A DNA stretch of 12,871 nt, from positions 1 through 12,871 of the forward strand of contig DASPTB010000141.1 of NCBI GenBank assembly GCA_035623615.1. Reading direction: 5' to 3'. Of this stretch, positions 1 through 6,055 are shown one piece after another (the first letter of the stretch is position 1; each line of letters begins with the position of its first letter). The notes beneath the pieces are model-generated. The model saw only the letters and a list, made by a program, of their open reading frames with translations. It searched no databases and was not told the origin of the DNA. The position numbers and the translations under genes are program-made. This DNA is from DASPTB01 sp035623615 (GTDB lineage: Bacteria > Actinomycetota > UBA4738).

Positions 1-850
1 TCTCGCGGAGATGCTCAAGGGCGGCGTCATCATGGACGTCACCACCGCGGAGCAGGCCAAGATCGCCGAGGACGCCGGCGCCTGCGCGGTCATGGCCCTG
101 GAGCGCGTGCCGGCCGACATCCGCAAGGAGGGCGGCGTCGCACGCATGGCCGACCCGACCAAGGTCGAGGAGATCATGTCGGTCGTTTCGATCCCGGTCA
201 TGGCCAAGTGCCGTATCGGGCACTTCGTCGAGGCACAGATCCTGCAGTCGCTCGGCGTCGACTACGTCGACGAGAGCGAGGTGCTCACTCCGGCGGACGA
301 GGAGCACCACGTCGACAAGTGGCAGTTCACTGTTCCCTTCGTGTGCGGCGCGCGCAACCTCGGCGAGGCGCTGCGGCGCATCGCGGAAGGCGCCGCGATG
401 ATCCGCACGAAGGGCGAGGCGGGCACCGGCAACGTCGTCGAGGCCGTCCGTCACATGCGCACGATCACATCGCAGATGAAGGCGCTCACGGTCCTCGGAC
501 CGGAGGAGCTCGCGCACGCCGCCAAGGAGTTGGGCGCGCCGCTCGAGCTCGTTCGCGCCGTGGCGGCTACGGGCAAGCTCCCCGTCGTGAACTTCTCCGC
601 CGGCGGAATCTCCACGCCGGCCGACGCGGCGCTCATGATGCAGCTCGGCGTCGACGGGAACTTCGTCGGCTCTGGGATCTTCAAGTCGGAGGATCCGGCC
701 ACGATGGCGAAGGCCATCGTCGAGGCGACCACGAACTTCAACGACCCCGAGATCCTCGCCAAGGTCTCCCGGGGGCTCGGTGAGCCGATGGCGGGCCTCG
801 AGATCGACAAGATCGGCGAGGAGAACCTGCTCCAGGGCCGTGGCTGGTAG
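1..850 (+). CDS. pdxS: PdxS, pyridoxal 5'-phosphate synthase lyase subunit (5' partial)
   Basis: This is the synthase subunit of the DXP-independent vitamin B6 pathway. It builds PLP from ribose 5-phosphate, glyceraldehyde 3-phosphate and ammonia supplied by PdxT, in a cytoplasmic dodecamer. The frame is already open at the left edge (first full codon at base 2, reading L-A-E), and the ATG at 11 is an internal Met: B. subtilis PdxS has about 15 residues before this point, so the true start lies outside the window. Counting from the Met at 11, the conserved residues are Asp9 (VIMDV), Lys66 (VMAKCRIGH; equivalent to B. subtilis Lys81, the sugar Schiff-base lysine) and Lys134 (RTKGEAGTG; equivalent to Lys149). 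The phosphate-binding segments GEAGTGN and FVGSGIFKS and the C-terminal GRGW are present. It lies 46 nt upstream of pdxT, the usual pairing. Identification is very secure. Confidence 0.98.
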   Translation, partial: LAEMLKGGVIMDVTTAEQAKIAEDAGACAVMALERVPADIRKEGGVARMADPTKVEEIMSVVSIPVMAKCRIGHFVEAQILQSLGVDYVDESEVLTPADEEHHVDKWQFTVPFVCGARNLGEALRRIAEGAAMIRTKGEAGTGNVVEAVRHMRTITSQMKALTVLGPEELAHAAKELGAPLELVRAVAATGKLPVVNFSAGGISTPADAALMMQLGVDGNFVGSGIFKSEDPATMAKAIVEATTNFNDPEILAKVSRGLGEPMAGLEIDKIGEENLLQGRGW

Positions 851-860
851 CGTGCGCGGT

Positions 861-885
861 GGTTGGTAAGGCTTCTTTACCAACT
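861..885 (+). promoter_or_regulatory. Hairpin in pdxS-pdxT gap, abutting pdxT RBS
   Basis: GTTGGTAA (862-869) pairs perfectly with TTACCAAC (877-884). G-U pairs at 870/876 and 861/885 extend the stem to about 10 bp around a GCTTC loop. It ends exactly where the pdxT Shine-Dalgarno GGAGG (886-890) begins. No T-run follows, so it is not a standard intrinsic terminator. It is unusually A/T-rich for this genome. Possible roles (inference) are setting pdxT translation relative to pdxS, a processing or stability element, or a DNA dyad bound by a regulator. Confidence 0.55.
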
Positions 886-896
886 GGAGGCTTGTC

Positions 897-1454
897 GTGA
901 AGGCCGGGGTGCTCGCGCTGCAGGGCGACTTCCGCGAGCACGCGGCGATGTTCGCCGAGGCCGGTGCGACGCCCATCCTCGTCCGGTCACCCGACGACCT
1001 CGCGACAGTGGACTGCCTCGCGGTCCCCGGCGGCGAGTCGACGACGATCGGCAAGCTCGCCGTCCGCTACGGCTTGGTCGAGCCGATCCGCGAGCGAGCC
1101 GTCGCCGGCATGCCCGTGTTGGGAACCTGCGCGGGGATGATCGTGATGGCGACCGACGTGGAAGGCGGCGAGCCGCTGCTGTCGCTGATGGACGTGACCG
1201 TCGTCCGCAACGCCTACGGGCGTCAGGTGGACTCGTTCGAGGCCGACGTGGAGGTCCCGGGCGTCGGGCCGGTGCGGGCCGTGTTCATCCGAGCGCCACG
1301 GGTCACGCGCGTGGGCGGCGGCGTCGAGGTCCTCGCCGAGCACGGCGGGACGCCGGTGCTCGTTCGTCAGGGGAACCTGCTGGCGGCGGCGTTCCATCCG
1401 GAGATTGCCGGCGACGCGCGCCTGCATATGCTGCTGCTCGAATTGGCGGGCTGA
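897..1454 (+). CDS. pdxT: PdxT, PLP synthase glutaminase subunit
   Basis: PdxT is a class I glutamine amidotransferase that hydrolyses glutamine and channels ammonia to PdxS. The product is 185 aa, close to the usual 185-200. Visible motifs are the N-terminal GVLALQGDFREH, the GGES oxyanion motif (residues 45-48), the nucleophile Cys78 in GTCAGM, and the His167/Glu169 pair in AFHPE, which complete the Cys-His-Glu triad. The GTG start at 897 is preceded by GGAGG at 886-890 with a 6-nt spacer, and homology begins at once with MKAGVLALQG, so the start is well supported. The gene follows pdxS in the same orientation and is presumably co-transcribed. The hairpin at 861-885 may tune its translation separately. 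Confidence 0.97.
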   Translation: MKAGVLALQGDFREHAAMFAEAGATPILVRSPDDLATVDCLAVPGGESTTIGKLAVRYGLVEPIRERAVAGMPVLGTCAGMIVMATDVEGGEPLLSLMDVTVVRNAYGRQVDSFEADVEVPGVGPVRAVFIRAPRVTRVGGGVEVLAEHGGTPVLVRQGNLLAAAFHPEIAGDARLHMLLLELAG

Positions 1455-1474
1455 CCGCCGCGCCGCCCGTGCGC

Positions 1475-1480
1475 TAGATT
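1475..1480 (+). promoter_or_regulatory. -10 element for yebC (possible leaderless mRNA)
   Basis: TAGATT fits the actinobacterial TANNNT -10 consensus and ends 9 nt before the yebC ATG at 1490. A weak -35-like CTGACC sits at 1451-1456 (18-nt spacer), overlapping the pdxT stop. No Shine-Dalgarno precedes the ATG, so transcription probably begins at or within a few bases of the start codon. This is inference from spacing. Similar elements precede ruvC, the DUF2905 gene, yajC and relA. Confidence 0.45.
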
Positions 1481-1489
1481 CTCCTGAGC

Positions 1490-2242
1490 ATGTCCGGCCA
1501 CTCCAAGTGGAGCACGATCAAGCGGAAGAAGGGCGCGCAGGACGCCAAGCGGAGCCAGCTCTTCGCCAAGTTGCTGCGAGCCGTCGAGGTCGCGGCGCGC
1601 GAGGGCGGCCCGAGCGTCGATGGCAACATGACGCTCGCGTCCGCCGTCGACAAGGCCCGTGAGAGCTCCGTTCCGTGGGACAACATCGAGCGCGCGATCA
1701 AGCGCGGATCGGGCGCGGAGGCGGGGAGCGCACGCTACGACGAGGCGTTGTACGAGGGATACGGCCCCGGTGGGGTGGCGATCCTCGTCGAGGCTCTCAC
1801 CGACAACCGCAACCGCACGGGGCAGGAGGTTCGTCACGCGTTCACCCACGGCGGTGGGAACCTGGGTGAGCAGGGGAGCGTGGCGTGGATGTTCAACCGG
1901 CGCGGGCTGGTCGAGGTGGAAAAGTCCACGGCGCCGTCCGAGGAGCGGATCCTCGAGGTCATCGTGGAAGCCGGCGCGGACGACCTGACCGACGCCGGCG
2001 AGCAGTGGGAGATCATCACCGAGCCCGAAACGCTTCGACCGGTCCGCCAGGCGCTCGAGCAGGCGGGCGTGCCGGTCGCCTCCGCCGACCTGACGATGAT
2101 CCCGCAGAACACCGTCCCGGTGGGCGCCGACAAGGCCGCTTCCGTCCTTCGGCTGATCGAGTCCTTGGAGGATCTGGAGGACGTTCAGGCGGTCCACGCG
2201 AACTTCGACATTCCCGACGAGGTCCTGGCCGAGGTCGGCTGA
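1490..2242 (+). CDS. yebC: YebC/PmpR (TACO1) family protein
   Basis: The 250-aa product is a full-length YebC/TACO1-family protein. Members were long annotated as transcriptional regulators (PmpR in Pseudomonas), while the mitochondrial homologue TACO1 acts in translation; the molecular role here cannot be decided from sequence. Family signatures are the N-terminal MSGHSKWSTIKRKKG, the lysine/arginine-rich first domain (about 1-75) and the block at 92-110 containing GPGGVAILVEAL and TDNRNRT. HAFTHGGGNLGEQGSV (117-131) and a C-terminal acidic domain ending VHANFDIPDEVL follow. The ATG at 1490 gives exactly the canonical N-terminus. No Shine-Dalgarno is visible, and the near -10 at 1475-1480 suggests a leaderless message. 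Its place between pdxT and ruvC is the standard actinobacterial arrangement. Confidence 0.96.
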   Translation: MSGHSKWSTIKRKKGAQDAKRSQLFAKLLRAVEVAAREGGPSVDGNMTLASAVDKARESSVPWDNIERAIKRGSGAEAGSARYDEALYEGYGPGGVAILVEALTDNRNRTGQEVRHAFTHGGGNLGEQGSVAWMFNRRGLVEVEKSTAPSEERILEVIVEAGADDLTDAGEQWEIITEPETLRPVRQALEQAGVPVASADLTMIPQNTVPVGADKAASVLRLIESLEDLEDVQAVHANFDIPDEVLAEVG

Positions 2243-2284
2243 CTGCAATTCGCCACTTCTCCCAGACGCGCGGGCGGGTGGGCG

Positions 2285-2290
2285 TAGATT
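2285..2290 (+). promoter_or_regulatory. -10 element for ruvCAB
   Basis: TAGATT, identical to the yebC -10 hexamer, lies in the 102-nt yebC-ruvC gap. No clear -35 is seen 16-19 nt upstream. A start of transcription near 2297 would give a leader of about 48 nt before the ruvC ATG at 2345. In that leader CGCCG (2306-2310) can pair with CGGCG (2321-2325). Alternatively CCCCC (2311-2315) could pair with GGGGG (2335-2339), which is the ruvC Shine-Dalgarno. Both folds are inference. Confidence 0.4.
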
Positions 2291-2344
2291 CCACGGGTGT
2301 GATTGCGCCGCCCCCTTCAGCGGCGTAGGGTTCAGGGGGAACGT

Positions 2345-2851
2345 ATGTTCGATTCCGTGGTGCTCGGCGTCGACCCGGGCCTGGGCTCGGTGGGATTCGC
2401 GGTTCTCGGCCGGGACCGGGGACGTCCGGTTCTGGTGTGGGCGGCCACCCTCACCACTCCGGCCGACGCGACCACCGAGGCGCGCCTGCGGAGAATCCAC
2501 GCGGTGGCGGGCGAGATTCTGGCCGAGCGACGGCCGGGGGCGCTGGCCGTCGAGCGGCTGCTGTGGGGCCGCAACACGGGAAGCGCGATGCAGGTGGCGC
2601 GCGCGTCGGGGGTCGTGATGCTCGCCGCCGCGCAGGCCGGGGTCCCGGTGACCGAATACGCGCCGTTGGAGGTGAAGATGGCCGTGACGGGGGTGGGGAA
2701 CGCCGCGAAGGACCAGGTTCGGCGCGGCCTCGGGATGATCCTCGGGCGCGAGGCGGTTCCTTCGCAGCCCGACGCCGCCGACGCCGTCGCCGTCGCCGTG
2801 TGCCACCTTCAGCAGTCCCGAATCCGGGGACTCGCCGGGGCGGCCCGGTGA
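2345..2851 (+). CDS. ruvC: RuvC, Holliday junction endonuclease
   Basis: RuvC is the metal-dependent resolvase that makes paired nicks across Holliday junctions, working with RuvAB in recombinational repair. The 168-aa product is close to family length. The four catalytic acidic residues are visible: Asp10 (GVDPG), Glu70 (AVERLLWGRN), and Asp143 and Asp146 (PDAADAVAVA), matching E. coli Asp7, Glu66, Asp138 and Asp141 in order and spacing. The family segments LEVKMAVTGVGNAAKDQV and the terminal AVCH are present. I chose the ATG at 2345 because the RuvC fold starts there and AGGGGGA (2334-2340) lies 4 nt upstream. An in-frame TTG at 2303 would add a basic, non-homologous 14-residue tail. The stop overlaps the ruvA GTG by 4 nt. 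Confidence 0.97.
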   Translation: MFDSVVLGVDPGLGSVGFAVLGRDRGRPVLVWAATLTTPADATTEARLRRIHAVAGEILAERRPGALAVERLLWGRNTGSAMQVARASGVVMLAAAQAGVPVTEYAPLEVKMAVTGVGNAAKDQVRRGLGMILGREAVPSQPDAADAVAVAVCHLQQSRIRGLAGAAR

Positions 2852-3417
2852 TCGCGTTCCTCGAGGGCCAGCTCGTCGAGAAAGCGCCGGACCGTGTGGT
2901 GCTCGCCGTGAACGGCACCGGCTACGAGGTGCTCGTCCCGGCGGGCGCGCTCGGCGCGCTTCCTCCGCCGGGCCGGCGCGCGAAGATCTTCACACGGCTG
3001 CAGGTGCGCGACGACCAGATGGTCCTGTACGGGTTCGCGAGCCCTTCCGAGCGACACCTGTTCGATCAGCTGATCACCGTGACCGGCGTGGGCCCGAAAC
3101 TGGCGATGGCGATCCTGTCGGTGCTCTCCGCGGAGTCGCTGCGGCGCGCGATCGCCACCGGCGACGCCGACGCGCTCGTCGTGGTTCCCGGTGTGGGGAA
3201 GAAGGTCGCCGCGCGTGTGATCCTCGACCTGAAGGATCGGATGGGCGGCATCGACGAGCCGGTCGTCTCCGGGTCGCTGGCCGAGGTTCGCGATGCCCTG
3301 CTCTCGCTCGGCCTCTCGACGCAGGAGGCGCGCGAGGCGGTGGCGGGGCTCGGCCCCGACGGCGACCGGCCGGTCGAGGAGTTGCTGCGCGATGCGTTGC
3401 AGACGGTGGGCAGATGA
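2848..3417 (+). CDS. ruvA: RuvA, Holliday junction-binding subunit
   Basis: RuvA binds Holliday junctions as a tetramer and loads the RuvB motor rings. The 189-aa product shows the three RuvA domains: an N-terminal OB fold (about 1-63, MIAFLEGQLVEK to VRDDQMVLYGF); a helix-hairpin-helix domain with two motifs, TVTGVGPKLAMAIL (77-90) and VVPGVGKKVAARVI (112-125); and after a linker the small C-terminal domain III (about 145-189) that contacts RuvB. The start is the GTG at 2848, sharing GTGA with the ruvC stop, and it places the canonical MIAFL at the N-terminus. Its own TGA overlaps the ruvB ATG (ATGA at 3414-3417), so ruvCAB is very probably translationally coupled. Confidence 0.97.
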   Translation: MIAFLEGQLVEKAPDRVVLAVNGTGYEVLVPAGALGALPPPGRRAKIFTRLQVRDDQMVLYGFASPSERHLFDQLITVTGVGPKLAMAILSVLSAESLRRAIATGDADALVVVPGVGKKVAARVILDLKDRMGGIDEPVVSGSLAEVRDALLSLGLSTQEAREAVAGLGPDGDRPVEELLRDALQTVGR

Positions 3418-4451
3418 ACGAGACGACCGACCGCGACGACGACCTCCGGATCGTCTCGGCGACCGTTGCCGACGAGGAGATCGGCTTCGACGCCGCCCTC
3501 CGGCCGAGGTGGCTCGCCGAGTTCGTCGGACAGCCCCGCATCAAGGAACAGCTCGCGCTCCTCGTCGAGGGCGCGCGCGGCCGCGACGAGCCCGTCGACC
3601 ACATGCTGCTCTCGGGCCCGCCCGGCCTCGGCAAGACGACCCTGGCGGGGATCGTCGCCAACGAGATCGGAGTCGGATTCCGCCCGACGTCGGGCCCGGC
3701 GCTCGACCGGGCCGGCGACCTCGCCGCGATCCTCACGAACCTCGAGGAGGGCGATGTCCTGTTCGTCGACGAGGTCCACCGGATGCCGCGGGCCGTCGAG
3801 GAGGTTCTGTACCCGGCGATGGAGGATTTCAAGATCGACGTGGTGCTCGGCAAGGGACCGAGCGCGCGGAGCATCCGCCTCGACCTGCCACGGTTCACGT
3901 TGATCGCGGCGACGACGCGCCCGGGCCTGCTGACGCTTCCCCTTCGGCAGCGCTTCGATTTCACGGGACGGCTCGACTACTACTCCGCCGAGGACCTCGC
4001 GCTCGTCGTCGAGCGTTCCGCCGGCATCCTGGGCGTGACGATGGACTCGGGCGGCGCCACCGAGATCGCCGGACGTTCGCGCGGGACCCCGCGGATCGCG
4101 AACCGGCTGCTGCGAAGGGTTCGCGACTTCGCCGAGGTGCGCGGCGACGGGCGCGTCACCAGGGCATCCGCGGCCGACGCTCTGGCGCTGTTCGAGGTCG
4201 ACGAGCAGGGACTCGACAAGGTCGACCTCGCGATCCTCACCACGCTCGTGCAGAAGTTCCGCGGCGGGCCTGTCGGGTTGTCCACACTCGCGGCCGCGAT
4301 CGGCGAGGAGCCCGACACCGTCGAGGACGTGTACGAGCCGTACCTGATGCAGCTCGGGTTCCTCAAGCGCACCCCGCGCGGGCGCGTCGCCACGGGGGCG
4401 GGCTACCAGCACCTCGGCCTGTCGGCCGACCAGGCGCCGTCGCTTTTCTGA
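3414..4451 (+). CDS. ruvB: RuvB, Holliday junction branch-migration ATPase
   Basis: RuvB is the hexameric AAA+ motor that drives branch migration on RuvA-bound junctions. The 345-aa product has every expected element: Walker A GPPGLGKTT (68-76); Walker B VLFVDEVHR (115-123); sensor 1 IAATTRPG (164-171); an arginine-finger region PLRQRF (176-181); sensor 2 RGTPRIANRLLRRVRD (223-238); and the C-terminal winged helix (about 270-335) with GGPVGLSTLAAAIGEE and EDVYEPYLMQLGFLKRTPRGR split over 284-324. The first 20 residues are acidic and variable, as is common. The start overlaps the ruvA stop. The stop is followed by CTGACCGCCG context and then the DUF2905 gene. No terminator is evident after ruvB. 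Confidence 0.98.
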   Translation: MNETTDRDDDLRIVSATVADEEIGFDAALRPRWLAEFVGQPRIKEQLALLVEGARGRDEPVDHMLLSGPPGLGKTTLAGIVANEIGVGFRPTSGPALDRAGDLAAILTNLEEGDVLFVDEVHRMPRAVEEVLYPAMEDFKIDVVLGKGPSARSIRLDLPRFTLIAATTRPGLLTLPLRQRFDFTGRLDYYSAEDLALVVERSAGILGVTMDSGGATEIAGRSRGTPRIANRLLRRVRDFAEVRGDGRVTRASAADALALFEVDEQGLDKVDLAILTTLVQKFRGGPVGLSTLAAAIGEEPDTVEDVYEPYLMQLGFLKRTPRGRVATGAGYQHLGLSADQAPSLF

Positions 4452-4461
4452 CCGCCGGCGC

Positions 4462-4467
4462 TACCCT
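4462..4467 (+). promoter_or_regulatory. -10 element for the DUF2905 gene (possible leaderless mRNA)
   Basis: TACCCT (TANNNT class) lies in the 24-nt ruvB-DUF2905 gap and ends 8 nt before the ATG at 4476. No Shine-Dalgarno lies between, and no convincing -35 is visible. The geometry suggests a leaderless transcript (inference), though read-through from ruvB is equally possible. Confidence 0.38.
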
Positions 4468-4475
4468 TGACGACG

Positions 4476-4694
4476 ATGGACCTTACGGGACTCGGCAAGG
4501 TGCTCCTCGCGACCGCCGCGGTGATCGCGGTGCTCGGTGGCGTGCTCGTCCTCATGGGCAGGGGAGTGCTGCCACGCATCCCGGGAACCCTGTCCTTCGG
4601 CGGCGGCAACGTGCGCGTCTTCGTGCCGATCGGGGTCTGTGTCGTCGCCTCGATCGTCCTGACCCTGGTCCTGAATCTCTTCGCGCGGCGCTGA
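4476..4694 (+). CDS. DUF2905 family small membrane protein
   Basis: This 72-aa integral membrane protein matches the DUF2905 pattern: a first transmembrane helix (about 7-28), a short loop with LPRIPGTLSFGGGNVRVFVP (32-51) resembling the family's conserved LPGD-I---GN--F-FP signature, and a second transmembrane helix (about 48-69) ending in Arg-Arg. The function of the family is unknown. The ATG at 4476 is preferred to the in-frame TTG at 4467, which lies inside the -10 element and would add only three residues. DUF2905 genes often lie next to ruvB or queA/tgt genes in other bacteria (from memory), as here. The 3' end converges on the minus-strand secreted-protein gene with only 12 bp between stop codons and no obvious terminator. 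Confidence 0.85.
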   Translation: MDLTGLGKVLLATAAVIAVLGGVLVLMGRGVLPRIPGTLSFGGGNVRVFVPIGVCVVASIVLTLVLNLFARR

Positions 4695-4706
4695 CCGCCG
4701 ACGGCC

Positions 4707-5888
4707 CTATCCGCGGATCTTCTCTTTGCCGAGGAACCCGTAGTAGAAGTCCGGCGACTCGGGGACTCCAACCGATCCGGTGACGAAGTCCGCGGTGAGG
4801 GGCGTGCCCGGCTGGCCGGACATCGTTCCGTCGTAGGTCAAGAAGGTGACGTGCTTGCCCTTCCCGCACGGGTACGGGCCGTCCTTGTCGGCAGGACCGC
4901 TCGCTTGGAGAGTGGCGCTCCCGGTCATGAACGTGCCGGGGAACGCCGTGATCGTGACTCGCTGGCCCTTGCGCATCCTGACTCCGTCCGGGGACACCTG
5001 GACGAAGTTCTCGTGCAACACCGACACGTCGCCGATGAACTGCTGGTAGTTGACGTTCTCCGTCGACTTGTGACCGCCGCGGAACGTCGACCCGAAGAAG
5101 TCGACGAACGAATCGTCGCCTTCCTGGTTCGCGTCGGCCATAACCGGCTGGCTCGGACACGGCTGCCGCCCGTGCCCGCCTCCTCCCCCGCGCCCAACGC
5201 ATTCCCCCAGCTGGAGCACCGAGCGCCGGACGTGGATCGACCTGATCGTTCCGAAGAACCCGTTGTCCTCCTGCGGCGAGAACTCCACCGTTCCCGTCAT
5301 CGACGCCGGCCGGGTCACGGAGTTCCCACGGCAGTGGACCTTGGGCGGTCCCTCGGCCGTGTAGGAGACGTCGACCGCTCCCCACGCACCCATCAGCGTC
5401 CCCGTCGAGATGCCGCCGCTCGACAGGTCCGTGCGAACGTGTACCCAGTCGGTGCCGAGCGCGTCGAACTCGTATCCGTGGTCCTGGAACGCGAACCGGC
5501 CCTTGCTCACCTCTCCCGTTCCGATATCGATCCACAAGAAGCTTCCGAACGAAGGCGGTCCCGTCACGGCCTGGACGACGACCCCGAATTTCTGGTGATG
5601 CGCTCGAATCCACCCGAAGGTCAGCAGGGACCCGGTGGCCTGCGAGTCGACATGCGCGACCCCGTCGGGGGACACGGCCATGTGGGCGCCGTTCGACAGA
5701 CGGTAGACAGCTCCGCTGGGTCCGACCCGGATCAGTCGGACGGCGCGATGCGGCAGGGTTCGCGCCGGCGGGAACGCGGTCGCGTTCGTGGCCGGTCCGA
5801 TCGCACCCACGAGCCCCGCGATCAGGATCAGCGGCGCGACGGCCACTCCACGCCGGCTCACGGCCGGCCAGAGCCCCCTTCGCTGCAT
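4707..5888 (-). CDS. Secreted protein of unknown function
   Basis: I do not recognise a family for this 393-aa product. It has a typical Sec signal peptide: basic n-region MQRRGLWPAVSRR, hydrophobic core about 14-31 and a likely cleavage near residues 37-39 (NATA-F). The mature part looks beta-rich, with many Gly/Thr/Val-containing short strands, two SPDGV copies (73-77 and 299-303) and a glycine-rich linker (about 232-240) dividing two halves. It has only four cysteines (186, 230, 244, 341), possibly disulfide-bonded. No catalytic motif or cell-wall anchor is seen. I chose the ATG at 5888 because GGAGG (5897-5893 on this strand) lies 4 nt upstream. An in-frame ATG at 5921 would precede the predicted transcription start and lacks an RBS. 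A few lines sampled have lower G+C (about 62-70%) than ruvB nearby. Its inverted orientation inside a conserved block suggests a lineage-specific insertion. Confidence 0.8.
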   Translation of the reverse strand: MQRRGLWPAVSRRGVAVAPLILIAGLVGAIGPATNATAFPPARTLPHRAVRLIRVGPSGAVYRLSNGAHMAVSPDGVAHVDSQATGSLLTFGWIRAHHQKFGVVVQAVTGPPSFGSFLWIDIGTGEVSKGRFAFQDHGYEFDALGTDWVHVRTDLSSGGISTGTLMGAWGAVDVSYTAEGPPKVHCRGNSVTRPASMTGTVEFSPQEDNGFFGTIRSIHVRRSVLQLGECVGRGGGGGHGRQPCPSQPVMADANQEGDDSFVDFFGSTFRGGHKSTENVNYQQFIGDVSVLHENFVQVSPDGVRMRKGQRVTITAFPGTFMTGSATLQASGPADKDGPYPCGKGKHVTFLTYDGTMSGQPGTPLTADFVTGSVGVPESPDFYYGFLGKEKIRG

Positions 5889-5895
5889 TCCCCCT

Positions 5896-5905
5896 CCCAC
5901 GTGGG
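5896..5905. repeat. 10-bp perfect palindrome CCCACGTGGG
   Basis: The palindrome lies between the minus-strand -10 element and ATG, spanning the predicted transcription start and touching the first bases of the Shine-Dalgarno of the secreted-protein gene. Its position suits an operator for that gene (inference). No regulator gene is in the window. Confidence 0.35.
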
Positions 5906-5909
5906 CTGG

Positions 5910-5939
5910 ATGGTACGACATGCGCCATTTCCCAGTCCA
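5910..5939 (-). promoter_or_regulatory. Predicted promoter of the minus-strand secreted-protein gene
   Basis: On the minus strand, TACCAT (5915-5910) fits TANNNT and lies 18 nt from a 4/6-match -35, TGGACT (5939-5934). Transcription would begin near 5903, giving a leader of about 15 nt that contains the GGAGG ribosome-binding site. This supports the ATG at 5888 as start. The -35 match is moderate. Confidence 0.35.
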
Positions 5940-5951
5940 GGCCCCGGGGCC
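5940..5951. repeat. 12-bp perfect palindrome GGCCCCGGGGCC
   Basis: This perfect dyad lies between the two divergent promoters, 34 nt upstream of the yajC -35 hexamer and directly upstream of the minus-strand -35. It could be an operator shared by both directions, but G/C-only palindromes arise by chance in DNA this GC-rich. Confidence 0.25.
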
Positions 5952-5985
5952 GGGTCCGGGAGGAGCGCCGGTTCCGAGAGGACCG

Positions 5986-6014
5986 TTGCGGGGCGGCCCG
6001 TCCCCTCCTACAAT
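5986..6014 (+). promoter_or_regulatory. Predicted sigma-70-type promoter of the yajC-sec operon
   Basis: The -35 TTGCGG (5986-5991) and -10 TACAAT (6009-6014) are separated by exactly 17 bp, the most consensus-like promoter in the window. Transcription should start around 6019-6021, leaving a leader of about 75 nt before the yajC GTG. That leader contains the terminator-like hairpin at 6031-6055. Confidence 0.6.
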
Positions 6015-6030
6015 CGGCAGGCTGTGTCCC

Positions 6031-6055
6031 GGCGGCCACGGGCCGCCATTTTTTT
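6031..6055 (+). terminator. Intrinsic-terminator-like hairpin in the yajC leader (possible attenuator)
   Basis: GGCGGCC (6031-6037) pairs perfectly with GGCCGCC (6041-6047) across an ACG loop. One A and seven consecutive T (6049-6055) follow, a full Rho-independent terminator on the plus strand. It lies about 10 nt downstream of the predicted yajC transcription start and 39 nt before the yajC start codon. The gene to the left points the other way, so on the plus strand it could only stop DUF2905 read-through, antisense to the minus-strand gene, or transcripts from the yajC promoter. That makes attenuation of the yajC-sec operon a reasonable inference. Confidence 0.6.

Noticed and set aside
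11..13. ATG at 11 as the pdxS start
   Set aside because: It corresponds to an internal Met about 15 residues into PdxS. The frame continues to the window edge with the matching residues L-A-E.
2303..2305. TTG at 2303 as an upstream ruvC start
   Set aside because: It adds a basic 14-residue extension without homology, and the good Shine-Dalgarno at 2334-2340 serves ATG 2345.
4692..4709. Bidirectional terminator between the convergent DUF2905 and secreted-protein genes
   Set aside because: Only a 3-bp GCC/GGC match is present and there is no T-run on either strand, so no terminator can be supported.
5919..5921. Minus-strand ATG at 5921 as the start of the secreted protein
   Set aside because: No ribosome-binding site precedes it, it lies upstream of the predicted transcription start, and it would place 11 extra residues before a well-formed signal peptide.
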